Shown: positions 26,913 to 36,189, counted from the stretch's first letter. The stretch: DNA of 64,000 nt from Alphaproteobacteria bacterium (GCA_016780775.1 JADHLI010000009.1:1-64000), one strand, 5' to 3'. Notes: generated by a model not told the origin, from the sequence alone. Numbers and translations are program-made.

Positions 26913-28220
26913 ATGAAGCTGATGAGTGATGATTATAAATTCGATACGCTAAGCCTGCATGCTGGCCATGTGCCTGATGAGCGTTATGGCTCGCGCGCGG
27001 TGCCTATTCACCAGACTACCTCTTATGTGTTCAAAGATACGCGCCATGCCGCAGCCCTGTATAATATGGAAGTAGGCGGGCATTTATATTCGCGTATTTC
27101 TAATCCGACTGTAGCGGTGCTAGAACAGCGTATCGCCGCTCTTGAAGGGGCAGCAGCCTGCACGGCTACTTCTTCTGGTATGGCTGCGCTTTCTTCTGCT
27201 TTAATGACGTTATGTTCTGCTGGCGATCATATTGTTGCCTCTGGCCAGCTTTATGGCGCGAATGTTAATTTGCTGAAATATACGCTGCCACGCTTTGGTA
27301 TTGAAACCAGCTTTGTTTCTGCAACAGACCCAGAAGCCTTTAAGGCTGCGATACAGCCCAATACTAAGCTGGTATTTGGTGAGGTTATCGGCAATCCAGG
27401 TCTGGATATTATGGATGTCGAAGCGGTTAGCGCTATTGCCCATGAGGCAGGCATCCCCTTAGTGATAGACGCGACTTTTAATACGCCCTGGTTGTTAAAG
27501 CCGGTAACAAAGGGCGTGGATATTATCATTCATTCCCTGACAAAATGGATGGGCGGGCATGGTGTGGCTATTGGCGGCGCGGTCGTGGATGGCGGTAATT
27601 TTAACTGGAGCCAGAATGATAAATTCCCCACTATTGCTGAGCCGCATTATTCTATGGACGGGATTAATTTTGCCGAAGAATATGGCCCGGTTGCCTTCAC
27701 AGCAAAGTTTCGTGCCGAAGCGATGTATAATTTTGGCCCCTGCCTGTCCCCAACAAATGCGTTTCATTTACTGCAAGGGCTAGAAACCCTGCCACTTCGT
27801 ATGCAGCGCCATATGGATAATACTTTTGCCTTGCTTGACTTCCTGCAAGGTCATGAAGATGTGGCATGGGTGCGTCATCCAAATCTAGCCGACCATCCAG
27901 GGCATGAAGTTGCCAAGCGCCTGATGCCGCGCGGTGCTGGCTCTATCATTAGTTTTGGTGTTAAAGGTGGGCGGGATGCTGGACGCGCCTTTATTGAGGC
28001 GGTGCAACTTGCTTCGCACCTAGCAAATGTTGGCGATGCCAAGACCCTTGTTATTCACCCTGCTAGTACCACCCATTCGCATATTGATGCTGAGGCGATG
28101 AAGCAGGGAGGTTTAAGCGATGATATGATCCGGCTTTCTGTAGGTTTGGAAGATATTGACGATATCAGGGCTGATTTCGAAAATGGCTTTCGGGCTGCTC
28201 GCAAAAAGACCAGAAGCTAG
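26913..28220 (+). CDS. metY: O-acetylhomoserine aminocarboxypropyltransferase / sulfhydrylase
   Basis: A 435-residue Cys/Met-metabolism PLP enzyme. The PLP lysine is in IIHSLTKWMGGHG near residue 211. The N-terminal DTLSLHAGHVPDERYGSRAVPIHQTTSY and internal YSRISNPTVAVLEQRIAALEG are typical of MetY rather than MetB. It makes homocysteine from O-acetylhomoserine and sulfide, or methionine when methanethiol is the thiol. The ATG 9 bp inside (26922) may be the true start because GGATGAAG lies at a suitable distance before it. Confidence 0.93.
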   Translation: MKLMSDDYKFDTLSLHAGHVPDERYGSRAVPIHQTTSYVFKDTRHAAALYNMEVGGHLYSRISNPTVAVLEQRIAALEGAAACTATSSGMAALSSALMTLCSAGDHIVASGQLYGANVNLLKYTLPRFGIETSFVSATDPEAFKAAIQPNTKLVFGEVIGNPGLDIMDVEAVSAIAHEAGIPLVIDATFNTPWLLKPVTKGVDIIIHSLTKWMGGHGVAIGGAVVDGGNFNWSQNDKFPTIAEPHYSMDGINFAEEYGPVAFTAKFRAEAMYNFGPCLSPTNAFHLLQGLETLPLRMQRHMDNTFALLDFLQGHEDVAWVRHPNLADHPGHEVAKRLMPRGAGSIISFGVKGGRDAGRAFIEAVQLASHLANVGDAKTLVIHPASTTHSHIDAEAMKQGGLSDDMIRLSVGLEDIDDIRADFENGFRAARKKTRS

Positions 28221-28229
28221 GAGGGGGTT

Positions 28230-29030
28230 ATGTTTGCGCAAATTCAGGCACAGAAAAGCTATCTTTCTACGGGTGGTAGGAAATTTAACGATCCTGCGCC
28301 TTTTTTGATTTTCCTGCATGGGAGCGGGCAATCCCATTTAAGCTGGGTCCTGCAGACCCGTTTTTTCGCTTATGAAGCGTTCAATGTCATTGCCCCTGAT
28401 TTTCCAGGGCACGGCCTGTCTGAAGGGGCGCCATTGGCAAGTATCGAGGAAATGGCAGACTGGATTATTGCGCTCATGGATAGGCTCGATATCGAAAAGG
28501 CGTTGGTGGTTGGCCATTCGCAAGGCGGGCTCGTAGCTCTTGAGCTGGCTTCGCGCTATCCGGCGCGCATTGATAAGCTGGTATTAATCGCAACTGCCCT
28601 TGCGATACCGGTAAATGATTACTTAGTCTCCGCATCGAAAGATAAACAGCCCGCCGCGATTAAGATGATGACGGGTTGGGGGCATGGCAGCTCTGCACAT
28701 TTTTACGACAATACCCAGCCCGGTTTTTCACATCTGGGATTTGGGCGTGCGCTGATGGCAGGCAATGACACTACCAGCTTGCATGCAGATTTGGGCGCGT
28801 GTAATGCCTATGATGGCGGGCCAGACGCTGCCGGCGCAATTCATCAGCCCTGCCTGATTATACTGGCAGGTTCAGATAAAATGACACCGATTAAAAAAGG
28901 GCGAGAGTTAGCACAGGCAATAGAAGGTAGTCAGCTGGTTGAAATTGCTGGGGCTGGCCACATGTTGCCATCTGAAAGGCCGGATGAAGTAAATTCAGCG
29001 CTTGCCAGTTTTTTGGGTGCGCCTGCTTAA
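28230..29030 (+). CDS. Alpha/beta-hydrolase fold protein
   Basis: A 266-residue hydrolase. The oxyanion-hole motif FLHGSGQSHLSW lies near residue 33. The nucleophile elbow GHSQGGLVAL is near 95 (Ser in GxSxG), the acid region is ILAGSDKMTPI and the catalytic His is in GAGHMLPSERP near 248. It starts 9 bp after metY behind AGGAGGGGG, so it is probably cotranscribed with it. MetX (homoserine acetyltransferase) has the same fold but is larger. This protein looks like a generic esterase or a C-C bond hydrolase. The substrate is unknown. Confidence 0.85.
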   Translation: MFAQIQAQKSYLSTGGRKFNDPAPFLIFLHGSGQSHLSWVLQTRFFAYEAFNVIAPDFPGHGLSEGAPLASIEEMADWIIALMDRLDIEKALVVGHSQGGLVALELASRYPARIDKLVLIATALAIPVNDYLVSASKDKQPAAIKMMTGWGHGSSAHFYDNTQPGFSHLGFGRALMAGNDTTSLHADLGACNAYDGGPDAAGAIHQPCLIILAGSDKMTPIKKGRELAQAIEGSQLVEIAGAGHMLPSERPDEVNSALASFLGAPA

Positions 29031-29044
29031 AGCTGTTTAACATA

Positions 29045-29085
29045 GGCTTATTTCACAGATTGGGCGCGGGCTTAATTCACATATT
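29045..29085. repeat. 24-bp-spaced direct repeats upstream of the FadN-like gene
   Basis: GGCTTATTTCACAGATT (29045-29061) and GGCTTAATTCACATATT (29069-29085) agree at 15 of 17 positions. They begin 24 bp apart and end 19 bp before the start codon. The phase is slightly over two helical turns and the place is right for a repressor site of the beta-oxidation gene downstream. Confidence 0.5.
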
Positions 29086-29103
29086 AGGCAAAGTTTTTTA
29101 AAA

Positions 29104-31437
29104 TTGTTGGGGGAAGGGTGCAAGATGTCTGCATCAAAAATCTTTTCGAATATTGCGGTTATTGGTGCAGGGACAATGGGCAGTGGTATCGCTGCACAGA
29201 TTGCGAATGCGGGTTTGCCAGTTTTGTTGCTGGATTTGCCCTGCAAGCCAGATCAAGATGCGAGCCCCGCAGAACGCGCTATTCAAAGGCTGTTAAAATC
29301 TGACCCGCCACAATTTATGCACCCTAGCCTTGCTGAGCAGATAACAACAGGTGATATGGAAGCTGATTTTGATAAGCTGGCAAAGTGCGACCTGATCATT
29401 GAAGCGGTAATTGAACAGCTGCCAGTTAAACAAGCCTTATATAAGCGGCTTTATGATACGGTATCCGAAAATTGTGTGATAACCTCGAACACCTCTACCA
29501 TTCCTATTTCTTTATTAACCCAAGAAATGCCTGCTGATTTTTGCGCGCGCTTTGCTATTACCCATTATTTTAATCCGGTACGCTATATGCGCTTGTTGGA
29601 ATTGGTTAGTGGGGCAGAAACGAAGCCAGACATTCTGGACAGGTTAGCAGAATTTAATGATCAGGTACTTGGTAAGGGGGTGGTTCGTTGTCAGGATACG
29701 CCAGGTTTTCTTGGCAACCGCGTTGGTGTTTTTGCCTTGCAGGTAGGCCTGCATGAAGCACTTGCTAGCGGAATTGCGCTGGAAGATGCAGATGCGCTTA
29801 TAGGCCGGCCAATGGGTATTCCAAAAACAGGTGTGTTTGGTTTATATGACCTTATCGGCATTGATTTGATGTCAGACGTTGTAGAGTCCCTTGCCACGAT
29901 TTTGCCCGACGGGGATGCTTTTCACGAGGTAGGTTTTGCACCTGAATTGGTGCAACAGATGATTAAGGATGGCTATACTGGCAATAAGGGTGGTGGCGGG
30001 TTCTACCGGGAAAGCAGTAATGGGCGCGAGGTGCGCGCAATTGCTAAAGGCGGCATTGATAAGGGCTGGGCGGCGGCCTCAGGCCAGCTTCCTGCTGCTG
30101 CTATGCGTGCTGCTGAATACCAAGCCCGACAAGCTGAACCGCTGGATGCCATTTTCGAAGATAACAGCAAAGAAGGGGCGTTTGCACGCCGCGTGTTGCT
30201 ACGTATTCTCTCTTATGCGGCTAGTTTGGTGCCAGAAATTACAGCGTCTGCCCAAGATATTGATGATGCGATGAAGCTTGGCTTTAACTGGCAGCGCGGC
30301 CCGTTTGAGATGATTGATGCGGTCGGCATTGCACGGATCAAAGCACTGGCAGCGCAAATGGAGTTGCCGCTACCCGAACAATTGTCACAGCGTAGCCAGC
30401 CCTATTACCGTACCGAAGGTGGCCAGCTAGAAATAGAGATTGCAGGTGCGGGGTATCAGCCCGTTAGCTTGCCAGATGGGGCGATGCGCTTTTCAATGCT
30501 GCGGCGCAGTACAGAAGTGTTGAAAAGTAATGATGCAGCAAGCCTCTACCGCCTTGACGGTGATTTGCGCCTTATTGAATTTCATTCCAAAGCAAATGCG
30601 CTAAATGATTTATCCATGCAGATTGTGCATGCAGCTGCGTCTGATCATGGGCGCGGAATTATTGTACATAATGATGCCCAGCATTTTTCAGCGGGTGTGG
30701 ATCTAAACCATTTTCAGGCCCTGATCAAAGCACAAAATTTTGATGAGGTAGATGCGTTTCTGAACCGCTTTCAGCAAGCGGTTAAGGCGTTGAAATACGC
30801 CCCTGTGCCTGTGGTAGGTGCCCCTTCTGGTCTGGCGGCTGGCGGCGGCTTTGAAGTGTTGATGCATTGCGATAAGCTGGTTGTGCATACCAATTCTGTG
30901 TTGGGGCTAGTAGAATCCGGGGTTGGGCTCGTGCCAAGTGGCGGGGGCGTTAAGGAAAGCTATTTGCGCTGGTATGCAAAGACTGGCGACTGGGATGAAG
31001 CAGCATGGAAAACTTGGATGCAAATTGGCTATGGTCGCACCGGAAGCTCGCCGCAATTATCGGCAAAGTTTGAATATTTCCGTGATGGGCATGATATCGC
31101 TGTGATGAGCCGCGACAGGTTGCTGGCCAGAGCGATTGCTGAAGCTAAGGCCCTTTCGTCAGGCTATCAGCCAAGCAAAGTTCCTGAAGTGATGCTTGCT
31201 AGCCATAGCCTGATAGAAAAAATGGATAGCTTTATGCAAGATGGCGTCGATAAAGGCATGTTCACTGCGCATAATAAAGTGGTCGCTATGGCGATTGCGA
31301 CTATTATTGTAGCAGATCAAGGTCAGGATGCGGTGAGTGATGAGCAAACTTTGTATAACCGTGAACGCCGTGCTTTCCTTCAGCTTTCCAGAACAGATGC
31401 TTCGGCTGGTATGATTGCAAACATGCTGGCAGGGTAG
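29104..31437 (+). CDS. Bifunctional 3-hydroxyacyl-CoA dehydrogenase / enoyl-CoA hydratase (FadN-type order)
   Basis: A 777-residue beta-oxidation enzyme. The dehydrogenase comes first: NAD motif IGAGTMGSGIAAQIANAG near residue 16, catalytic His in ITHYFNPVRYMRLLELV near 155, C-terminal domains to about 440. A crotonase domain follows (SAGVDLNHF near 540, GLAAGGGFEVLMHCD near 582, VESGVGLVPSGGG near 605). This order is that of Bacillus FadN and unlike FadB/FadJ, where the hydratase is N-terminal. The glutamate in LVESG is retained. A FadA-type thiolase and a matching FadE partner are not adjacent. The upstream repeats suggest control by a fatty-acid regulator encoded elsewhere. Confidence 0.9.
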   Translation: MLGEGCKMSASKIFSNIAVIGAGTMGSGIAAQIANAGLPVLLLDLPCKPDQDASPAERAIQRLLKSDPPQFMHPSLAEQITTGDMEADFDKLAKCDLIIEAVIEQLPVKQALYKRLYDTVSENCVITSNTSTIPISLLTQEMPADFCARFAITHYFNPVRYMRLLELVSGAETKPDILDRLAEFNDQVLGKGVVRCQDTPGFLGNRVGVFALQVGLHEALASGIALEDADALIGRPMGIPKTGVFGLYDLIGIDLMSDVVESLATILPDGDAFHEVGFAPELVQQMIKDGYTGNKGGGGFYRESSNGREVRAIAKGGIDKGWAAASGQLPAAAMRAAEYQARQAEPLDAIFEDNSKEGAFARRVLLRILSYAASLVPEITASAQDIDDAMKLGFNWQRGPFEMIDAVGIARIKALAAQMELPLPEQLSQRSQPYYRTEGGQLEIEIAGAGYQPVSLPDGAMRFSMLRRSTEVLKSNDAASLYRLDGDLRLIEFHSKANALNDLSMQIVHAAASDHGRGIIVHNDAQHFSAGVDLNHFQALIKAQNFDEVDAFLNRFQQAVKALKYAPVPVVGAPSGLAAGGGFEVLMHCDKLVVHTNSVLGLVESGVGLVPSGGGVKESYLRWYAKTGDWDEAAWKTWMQIGYGRTGSSPQLSAKFEYFRDGHDIAVMSRDRLLARAIAEAKALSSGYQPSKVPEVMLASHSLIEKMDSFMQDGVDKGMFTAHNKVVAMAIATIIVADQGQDAVSDEQTLYNRERRAFLQLSRTDASAGMIANMLAG

Positions 31438-31439
31438 GG

Positions 31440-32072
31440 CTAAATCATTTCTAGCTGGACAACATTATTTGTTGCAGCATCCACATCACGCGGATCATGG
31501 CTAACCAGCAGCACAGGCAGGTTTAGACGTTGGGCTTCGCGTTGCACCAGCCCGACAATTTGTGTGCGCCGGTTATCATCTAGACTTGAAAAAGGCTCGT
31601 CTAGCAAAAGCGCTTCTGGCTTAGCAAGGAGCGTGCGCAAAAGTGCGATGCGGGCTTGCTGACCACCTGACAGCGTTTCTGGATCGCGCCCTCCCATCCC
31701 TTCAAGTCCTGCAACAGCTAGAGCTTCTTCTATCTGCGCTTTTCGCGTCTCCCCCTTTATGGCAGCTGGCAGGCCAAAGCCTAAATTATCTGCCACGCTA
31801 AGATGGGGAAATAATAATGGTTGTTGAAACATCAACCCGATGCGTCGTCGTTCTGCTGGCAGAGCATCTATTTTTTGGCCATTTAGCCAGATACAGCCTT
31901 GTGCCTTTAAACCTTCGGTAGGGATGCCTGCCACCCAGCGCAGCAAGGTAGATTTCCCGGCACCACTCGGCGCGCTTAAAACACAGATATCGCCGCCGCC
32001 AATCTCAAGGGTCAGCGGTGCAAATAGGGGTGTGTTTTGAAAACTAAGGGCTATATCTTTGAGGATAAGCAT
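31440..32072 (-). CDS. ynjD: ABC transporter ATP-binding protein, YnjD type
   Basis: A 210-residue ATPase: Walker A SAPSGAGKSTLLRW near residue 34, signature TLSGGQQARIALLRTLL near 133, Walker B ALLLDEPFSSLDD, and the H-loop SHDPRDVDAA. LPAERRRIGLMFQQPLLFPHLSV, and above all the pattern LSGGQ-ARIALLR-LLAKPEALLLDEPF, match YnjD closely. It is divergent from the substrate-binding and permease genes of the same system and shares their 279-bp control region. It overlaps nothing and stops 2 bp from the FadN-like stop. Confidence 0.85.
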   Translation of the reverse strand: MLILKDIALSFQNTPLFAPLTLEIGGGDICVLSAPSGAGKSTLLRWVAGIPTEGLKAQGCIWLNGQKIDALPAERRRIGLMFQQPLLFPHLSVADNLGFGLPAAIKGETRKAQIEEALAVAGLEGMGGRDPETLSGGQQARIALLRTLLAKPEALLLDEPFSSLDDNRRTQIVGLVQREAQRLNLPVLLVSHDPRDVDAATNNVVQLEMI

Positions 32073-32351
32073 AGATGACGCCCCTTTGTTTGGTAGAGTG
32101 AGTTTCTAAAGCAAATTATCTAGCCAGTTAGCAACCCTTTAACCAACCGAACATTTTGCTGATAGTGTATAAGTAACAAAACGCTCAGACGAGATAAAAA
32201 GCAGAAATTATCTAAATTTTGATATTTTCTTTAACCTTATTTAATGAAATTGGGTTAGCATGATCTGTTCTTGTGCAATAACAATCAGATTGCCAGTAAA
32301 ATGGATTAGGCATGCACATTTTTTAATATTGAACTGCGGGGGCATTTTCGC
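32073..32351. promoter_or_regulatory. Divergent control region of the YnjBCD-type transporter
   Basis: This 279-bp AT-rich gap sits between ynjD (leftward) and ynjB (rightward). A weak dyad TAACC...GGTTA with a 16-base centre lies at 32232-32257. I looked for a thiamine-pyrophosphate riboswitch (CTGAGA/ACC-TGATC blocks), because YnjB resembles thiamine-type binding proteins, and did not find one. Nothing else is recognisable. Confidence 0.35.
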
Positions 32352-33599
32352 ATGACTACTTTTCTCCATTTTTTAACATCTTGGCATTTTTTTAGGCCCA
32401 AATTTTTGACGTTGATTATGGCCTTTGGGCTGGCGCTCACAGGTGTTTCTGCACAGGCGGCTGATTTTGATCTCATGGCTAAAAAGGCCAGAGGCCAGAC
32501 TGTTTATTTCAATGCTTGGGGCGGCTCTCCCCAAATTAATAGCTATATTGTCTGGGCTGGCAGCCAGATTAAAGCGCGGTATGGTGTGACACTAGTGCAT
32601 GTGAAGCTTACCGAAACAGCAGACGCAGTAGCGCGCATTTTGGCAGAAAAATCAGCTGGCAAAACGCGAGACGGGTCTGTGGATTTGATTTGGGTAAATG
32701 GTGAGAATTTTGCTTCTCTCAAACGGCAAGGTTTGTTGCGCTCTGATAGCTGGGCGTTTGCACTGCCTTCTTTTTCTTATACAGATGCAGATGCGCTGCC
32801 CGGTATCATTAGCGATTTTGCCAACCCAACTGATGGGCTGGAATCGCCATGGGGTCGTGCACAACTTGTGTTTGGCTATGATACACAATTTGTGTCAAAC
32901 CCGCCACGATCAGCCGAAGAACTCGCAAACTGGATTGAAAAAAACCCTGGACGTTTTACCTTTCCTCAGCCGCCAGATTTCACTGGTACCAGCTTTTTGA
33001 AACAAATTTTGCTGGAGGTTAGCCCGGATAAAGCCATCTTTGCGGCTCCAGCGCGTGAAGCAGATACAAAAGCGGCTTTAGCCCCATTATTTGCATGGCT
33101 AGACAGGGTGCGCCCGCATCTCTGGCGTGGCGGTGTAAATTATCCGCCAAATTACACTGCTATGGTACAATTGCTAGGCGATGGTGAGTTAGCGATTGCG
33201 ATGGCGTTTAATCCAGCAGAATTTTCCAACGGAATTTCACAAGGGATTTTGCCAGATAGCGTGCGCACTTATATCCATGATAGTGGTACCCTCGCAAATG
33301 TTCATTTTGTTGCGATTCCCTTTAATGCGGCGGCAGCTGATGGTGCGCAGGTAGTGGCTAATTTCCTACTTTCACCAGAAGCACAAATCCGTAAAGCCAA
33401 CCCGGATATTTGGGGTGATCCAACGGTGCTTTCTATTCCAAAGCTAGACGCAGAGGATGCTGCCGCCTTCGCAGCACTGCCCCGTGGTAGGGCCACCCTT
33501 GGCCCAGCAGATTTAAACCGTACCTTGCCAGAACCTCATCCGAGCTGGGTTGGGGTGATTGAACGGGCATGGATGGCACGCTATTCTGGCAATGAGTAA
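32352..33599 (+). CDS. ynjB: ABC transporter periplasmic substrate-binding protein, YnjB type
   Basis: A 415-residue binding protein with a long N-terminal signal peptide ending in GVSAQAADF. The mature N-terminus KKARGQTVYFNAWGGSPQINSYI and the motifs VDLIWVNGENFASLK and NYTAMVQLLGDGELAIAMAFNP are typical of the YnjB family of extracellular binding proteins. It would bind the solute for the YnjC permease encoded next. The substrate of this family has not been established from sequence. Confidence 0.86.
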   Translation: MTTFLHFLTSWHFFRPKFLTLIMAFGLALTGVSAQAADFDLMAKKARGQTVYFNAWGGSPQINSYIVWAGSQIKARYGVTLVHVKLTETADAVARILAEKSAGKTRDGSVDLIWVNGENFASLKRQGLLRSDSWAFALPSFSYTDADALPGIISDFANPTDGLESPWGRAQLVFGYDTQFVSNPPRSAEELANWIEKNPGRFTFPQPPDFTGTSFLKQILLEVSPDKAIFAAPAREADTKAALAPLFAWLDRVRPHLWRGGVNYPPNYTAMVQLLGDGELAIAMAFNPAEFSNGISQGILPDSVRTYIHDSGTLANVHFVAIPFNAAAADGAQVVANFLLSPEAQIRKANPDIWGDPTVLSIPKLDAEDAAAFAALPRGRATLGPADLNRTLPEPHPSWVGVIERAWMARYSGNE

Positions 33600-33680
33600 A
33601 ATGCGCCTAAAAGTGGCGGCGGTTAGGCTTGCTAGCTTTTTGCAATTTGCGATTGTGAGCGTATTTTTGTTGGTGGGTAA

Positions 33681-35354
33681 ATGGTAAGAATAGCCATTCT
33701 GTTATTGTGTTTGATGCCTGTAGCGGCTGGGTTGTTATGTGCTATTTTACCAGCCTTAGGGTGGTTTCCGCCTTTAGGGGGAAATCATTTTTCTTTCCAG
33801 CCTTTTGTGGATTTTTTTGCCCAACCTGGTTTGCGGCGGTCAATTTGTCTGAGCTTGTCAGTTGGGCTGCTTGCTACATTCTTATCTTATTGGCTGGCGA
33901 TGTTTTTGCTAGCCATTTTGTATGGACAAGGCCGCGCTGGGTTTTTATTTAGGCTGATATCGCCGCTGTTATCTGTTCCGCATATCACTATTGCGGTAGG
34001 GTTTTTATTCCTTTTGCAACCAAGTGGCTGGTTATCGCGGCTGTTCTCGCCATGGCTAACTGGCTGGCAGCGTCCGCCTAATTTAAACATTGTTCCAGAT
34101 GAAAATGCCTATGTGCTCATCTTGGCACTTATTGCCAAAGAGCTACCGTTTTTATTGCTGATGGGGCTATCTGCTTTGAGCCAGATAAAGGTAAGGCCGT
34201 TATTGGATACAGCTGCATCACTTGGTTATGGCTCACTCTCTGGATGGATGCATCTGGTGCAACCGCAATTGGCGGCGCGCTTGCGTCTGGCGGTTTTAAT
34301 TGTGATGGTATTTTCAATATCGGTTGTTGATATGGCAATACTGCTCGCACCTTCCACCCCTGCCCCATTAGCGGTGCGTATCTTAACTTGGTTTCGTGAC
34401 CCAGATTTATCTTACCAATTTGTTGCTGCGGCAGCGGCTGTGATGCAGCTTTTTTGCGCGCTTTTGGCATGCGTCATCTGGGTGGGGATAGATAAATGCA
34501 TTCTATTTGTAATGGCCCGGCTCAGCGCGGCAGGCCAGCGTTTTTCCTTCCTTCCTTCTAGCTTTGTTGCCGCTTTAAAAAAAGGCGGCGTGGTGCTGGC
34601 AGTATGGCCTTGTGTGATGGCCTGTTTTGGCATGTTAGCTGCTCTTATTTGGGCATTTGCCGATATTTGGCGCTATCCTTCAGCCTTGCCAGATAAATGG
34701 GGGCTTAGCGCGTGGAAATATGCTTATATTAGTTTAGGGCAAGCTACCTTCAATAGCTTGATATTAGGGCTGATAACGGCCGCGATTTGTGTGTCCCTTG
34801 CACTATTATGGTTGCAAACTGAAACCAGAGAAAGCGATAAGCATGCTGAAAGGCTGATTTACATTCCATTATTACTGCCACAAATTGCGTTTTTGTTTGG
34901 CATGCAAATTCTGTTGATATGGTTGGGGTTTGATGGCTTGTTTCTAGCGCTTATTTGGGCGCATTCTTTATTTGTCTTTCCTTATGTGATGTTATCGCTA
35001 GCCCCAACATGGCGGCGCTTTGATGCGCGTTATCTTGCGATTGCTGCTACGTTGGGTGCTGGGCCTTTGCGCCGCTTCCTGTCTATAAAGCTAGCGATGA
35101 TGACGCTGCCTGTGCTGACCGCCTTTGCCGTTGGGTTTGCGGTAAGCTCAGCCTTATATTTGCCGACTATTTTTGCTAGTAATGGGCGGGTGATGACGCT
35201 CACTACCGAAGCGGTTACCCTAGCGGCAGGGGCAGGGCGGCAAAATCTGGGTATTGCCAGCTTGATGCAGATGGCCCTACCATTACTTGTCTTTCTAATT
35301 TGTGACCGATTAGCGCGCGCACGCCTTGCACGGTTTAGCTTTTTCAAACTGTAA
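33681..35354 (+). CDS. ynjC: ABC transporter permease, YnjC type (two fused permease modules)
   Basis: A 557-residue integral membrane protein with about twelve hydrophobic segments. It is organised as two tandem binding-protein-dependent permease modules, each with an EAA-like loop (LLDTAASLGYGSLSGWMHL near residue 180, and YLAIAATLGAGPLRRFLSIKL near 460). A single fused permease matches YnjC. The 81-bp gap after ynjB holds a 28-codon ORF (33601-33687) that overlaps this start, probably without function. Together with YnjB and YnjD it completes the importer. Confidence 0.86.
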   Translation: MVRIAILLLCLMPVAAGLLCAILPALGWFPPLGGNHFSFQPFVDFFAQPGLRRSICLSLSVGLLATFLSYWLAMFLLAILYGQGRAGFLFRLISPLLSVPHITIAVGFLFLLQPSGWLSRLFSPWLTGWQRPPNLNIVPDENAYVLILALIAKELPFLLLMGLSALSQIKVRPLLDTAASLGYGSLSGWMHLVQPQLAARLRLAVLIVMVFSISVVDMAILLAPSTPAPLAVRILTWFRDPDLSYQFVAAAAAVMQLFCALLACVIWVGIDKCILFVMARLSAAGQRFSFLPSSFVAALKKGGVVLAVWPCVMACFGMLAALIWAFADIWRYPSALPDKWGLSAWKYAYISLGQATFNSLILGLITAAICVSLALLWLQTETRESDKHAERLIYIPLLLPQIAFLFGMQILLIWLGFDGLFLALIWAHSLFVFPYVMLSLAPTWRRFDARYLAIAATLGAGPLRRFLSIKLAMMTLPVLTAFAVGFAVSSALYLPTIFASNGRVMTLTTEAVTLAAGAGRQNLGIASLMQMALPLLVFLICDRLARARLARFSFFKL

Positions 35355-35390
35355 GCGCAGTGACAAAGTTTATGTAGAGGGAGCAAGAAA

Positions 35391-36182
35391 ATGGAACAGC
35401 CAATTATCATTACCTATCAGGGGCAGATTTGCCATGTGGTCAATAATAATCCGGCTTCCCGTAACGCGCTAACCCTAGATTATATTAATGGCCTTGCAAC
35501 CCTCTTGAATGATTTCAGGCAAGGAGCGAAGCCAAAACCGCGTGCGGTTATCCTAAGTGGTGCAGGTGGTTTTTTCTGCTCTGGCGGGGATATGTCTGGG
35601 TTGCAAGAACGCACACAAGGCCATTATGCGGCGCGGCGTGCGCTCATTGACAGGTTGAACGAGATGGTGCGCGGCGTTCGTGCCTGCCCCTGCCCTGTGA
35701 TAGCCTCTGTTGAAGGTGGGGCAGCAGGCGCAGGCGCAGCTATTGCGCTCGCCTGTGATATGATATTTGCCTCCAAGACAGCTTTTCTGGCTTCTAGCTA
35801 TGTGAAAATTGGTCTAACGCCAGATGCGGGAACAACCGTGTTTTTAAATGCAGGTGTGCCGCGCTGGCTAGCAGCCGAGTTGTTATTTACTGGCGATAAA
35901 ATCCCAGCTACACGGCTATATGACTTAGGCGTGGTGAACCATCTAGCGGATGAAGGCGAGACGCTAGAGGCAGCGATGGCGATGGCTAGAAGGCTGGAAG
36001 CAGGGCCAGCAAGTGCCATTATGCGCGTAAAAAACCTGCTTGGTGGGGCGGTATCAAACAGCTTTGATGAACAGCTAGAAGCAGAGGCAGATAATATTGC
36101 ACAAGCACTGGGCGGGGCAGAAGCAAAAGAGGGTATAACAGCCTTTATTGAGCGGCGCGCTCCCACTTTCCCAGAAGAATAA
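35391..36182 (+). CDS. Enoyl-CoA hydratase/isomerase family protein, PaaG-like
   Basis: A 263-residue crotonase. The oxyanion-hole segments are FCSGGDMSGLQ near residue 62 and VEGGAAGAGAAIALACD near 108. The run FLASSYVKIGLTPDAGTT carries Asp where isomerases of the PaaG branch do. The first hydratase glutamate is replaced by Tyr (SSYV for QPEI), while the second is kept (AAEL). That pattern favours an isomerase or ring-isomerising role over simple hydration. It has an AGAGGGAG ribosome site and faces the MaoC gene tail to tail. Confidence 0.86.
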   Translation: MEQPIIITYQGQICHVVNNNPASRNALTLDYINGLATLLNDFRQGAKPKPRAVILSGAGGFFCSGGDMSGLQERTQGHYAARRALIDRLNEMVRGVRACPCPVIASVEGGAAGAGAAIALACDMIFASKTAFLASSYVKIGLTPDAGTTVFLNAGVPRWLAAELLFTGDKIPATRLYDLGVVNHLADEGETLEAAMAMARRLEAGPASAIMRVKNLLGGAVSNSFDEQLEAEADNIAQALGGAEAKEGITAFIERRAPTFPEE

Positions 36183-36189
36183 TCAGCCC

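Noticed and set aside
26913-28220. Cystathionine gamma-synthase (MetB) as an alternative name
   Set aside because: The 435-residue length and the N-terminal HAGHVPDERYGSRAVPIHQTTSY pattern fit the longer MetY group.
32073-32351. TPP riboswitch upstream of the YnjB-type binding protein
   Set aside because: The conserved CTGAGA and ACC-TGATC blocks are not present in either orientation.
33601-33687. 28-codon ORF between ynjB and ynjC, considered as a leader peptide or as a frameshifted permease N-terminus
   Set aside because: It is out of frame with ynjC and lacks a convincing ribosome site. The permease already has a full first module without it, so there is no sign of a broken gene.
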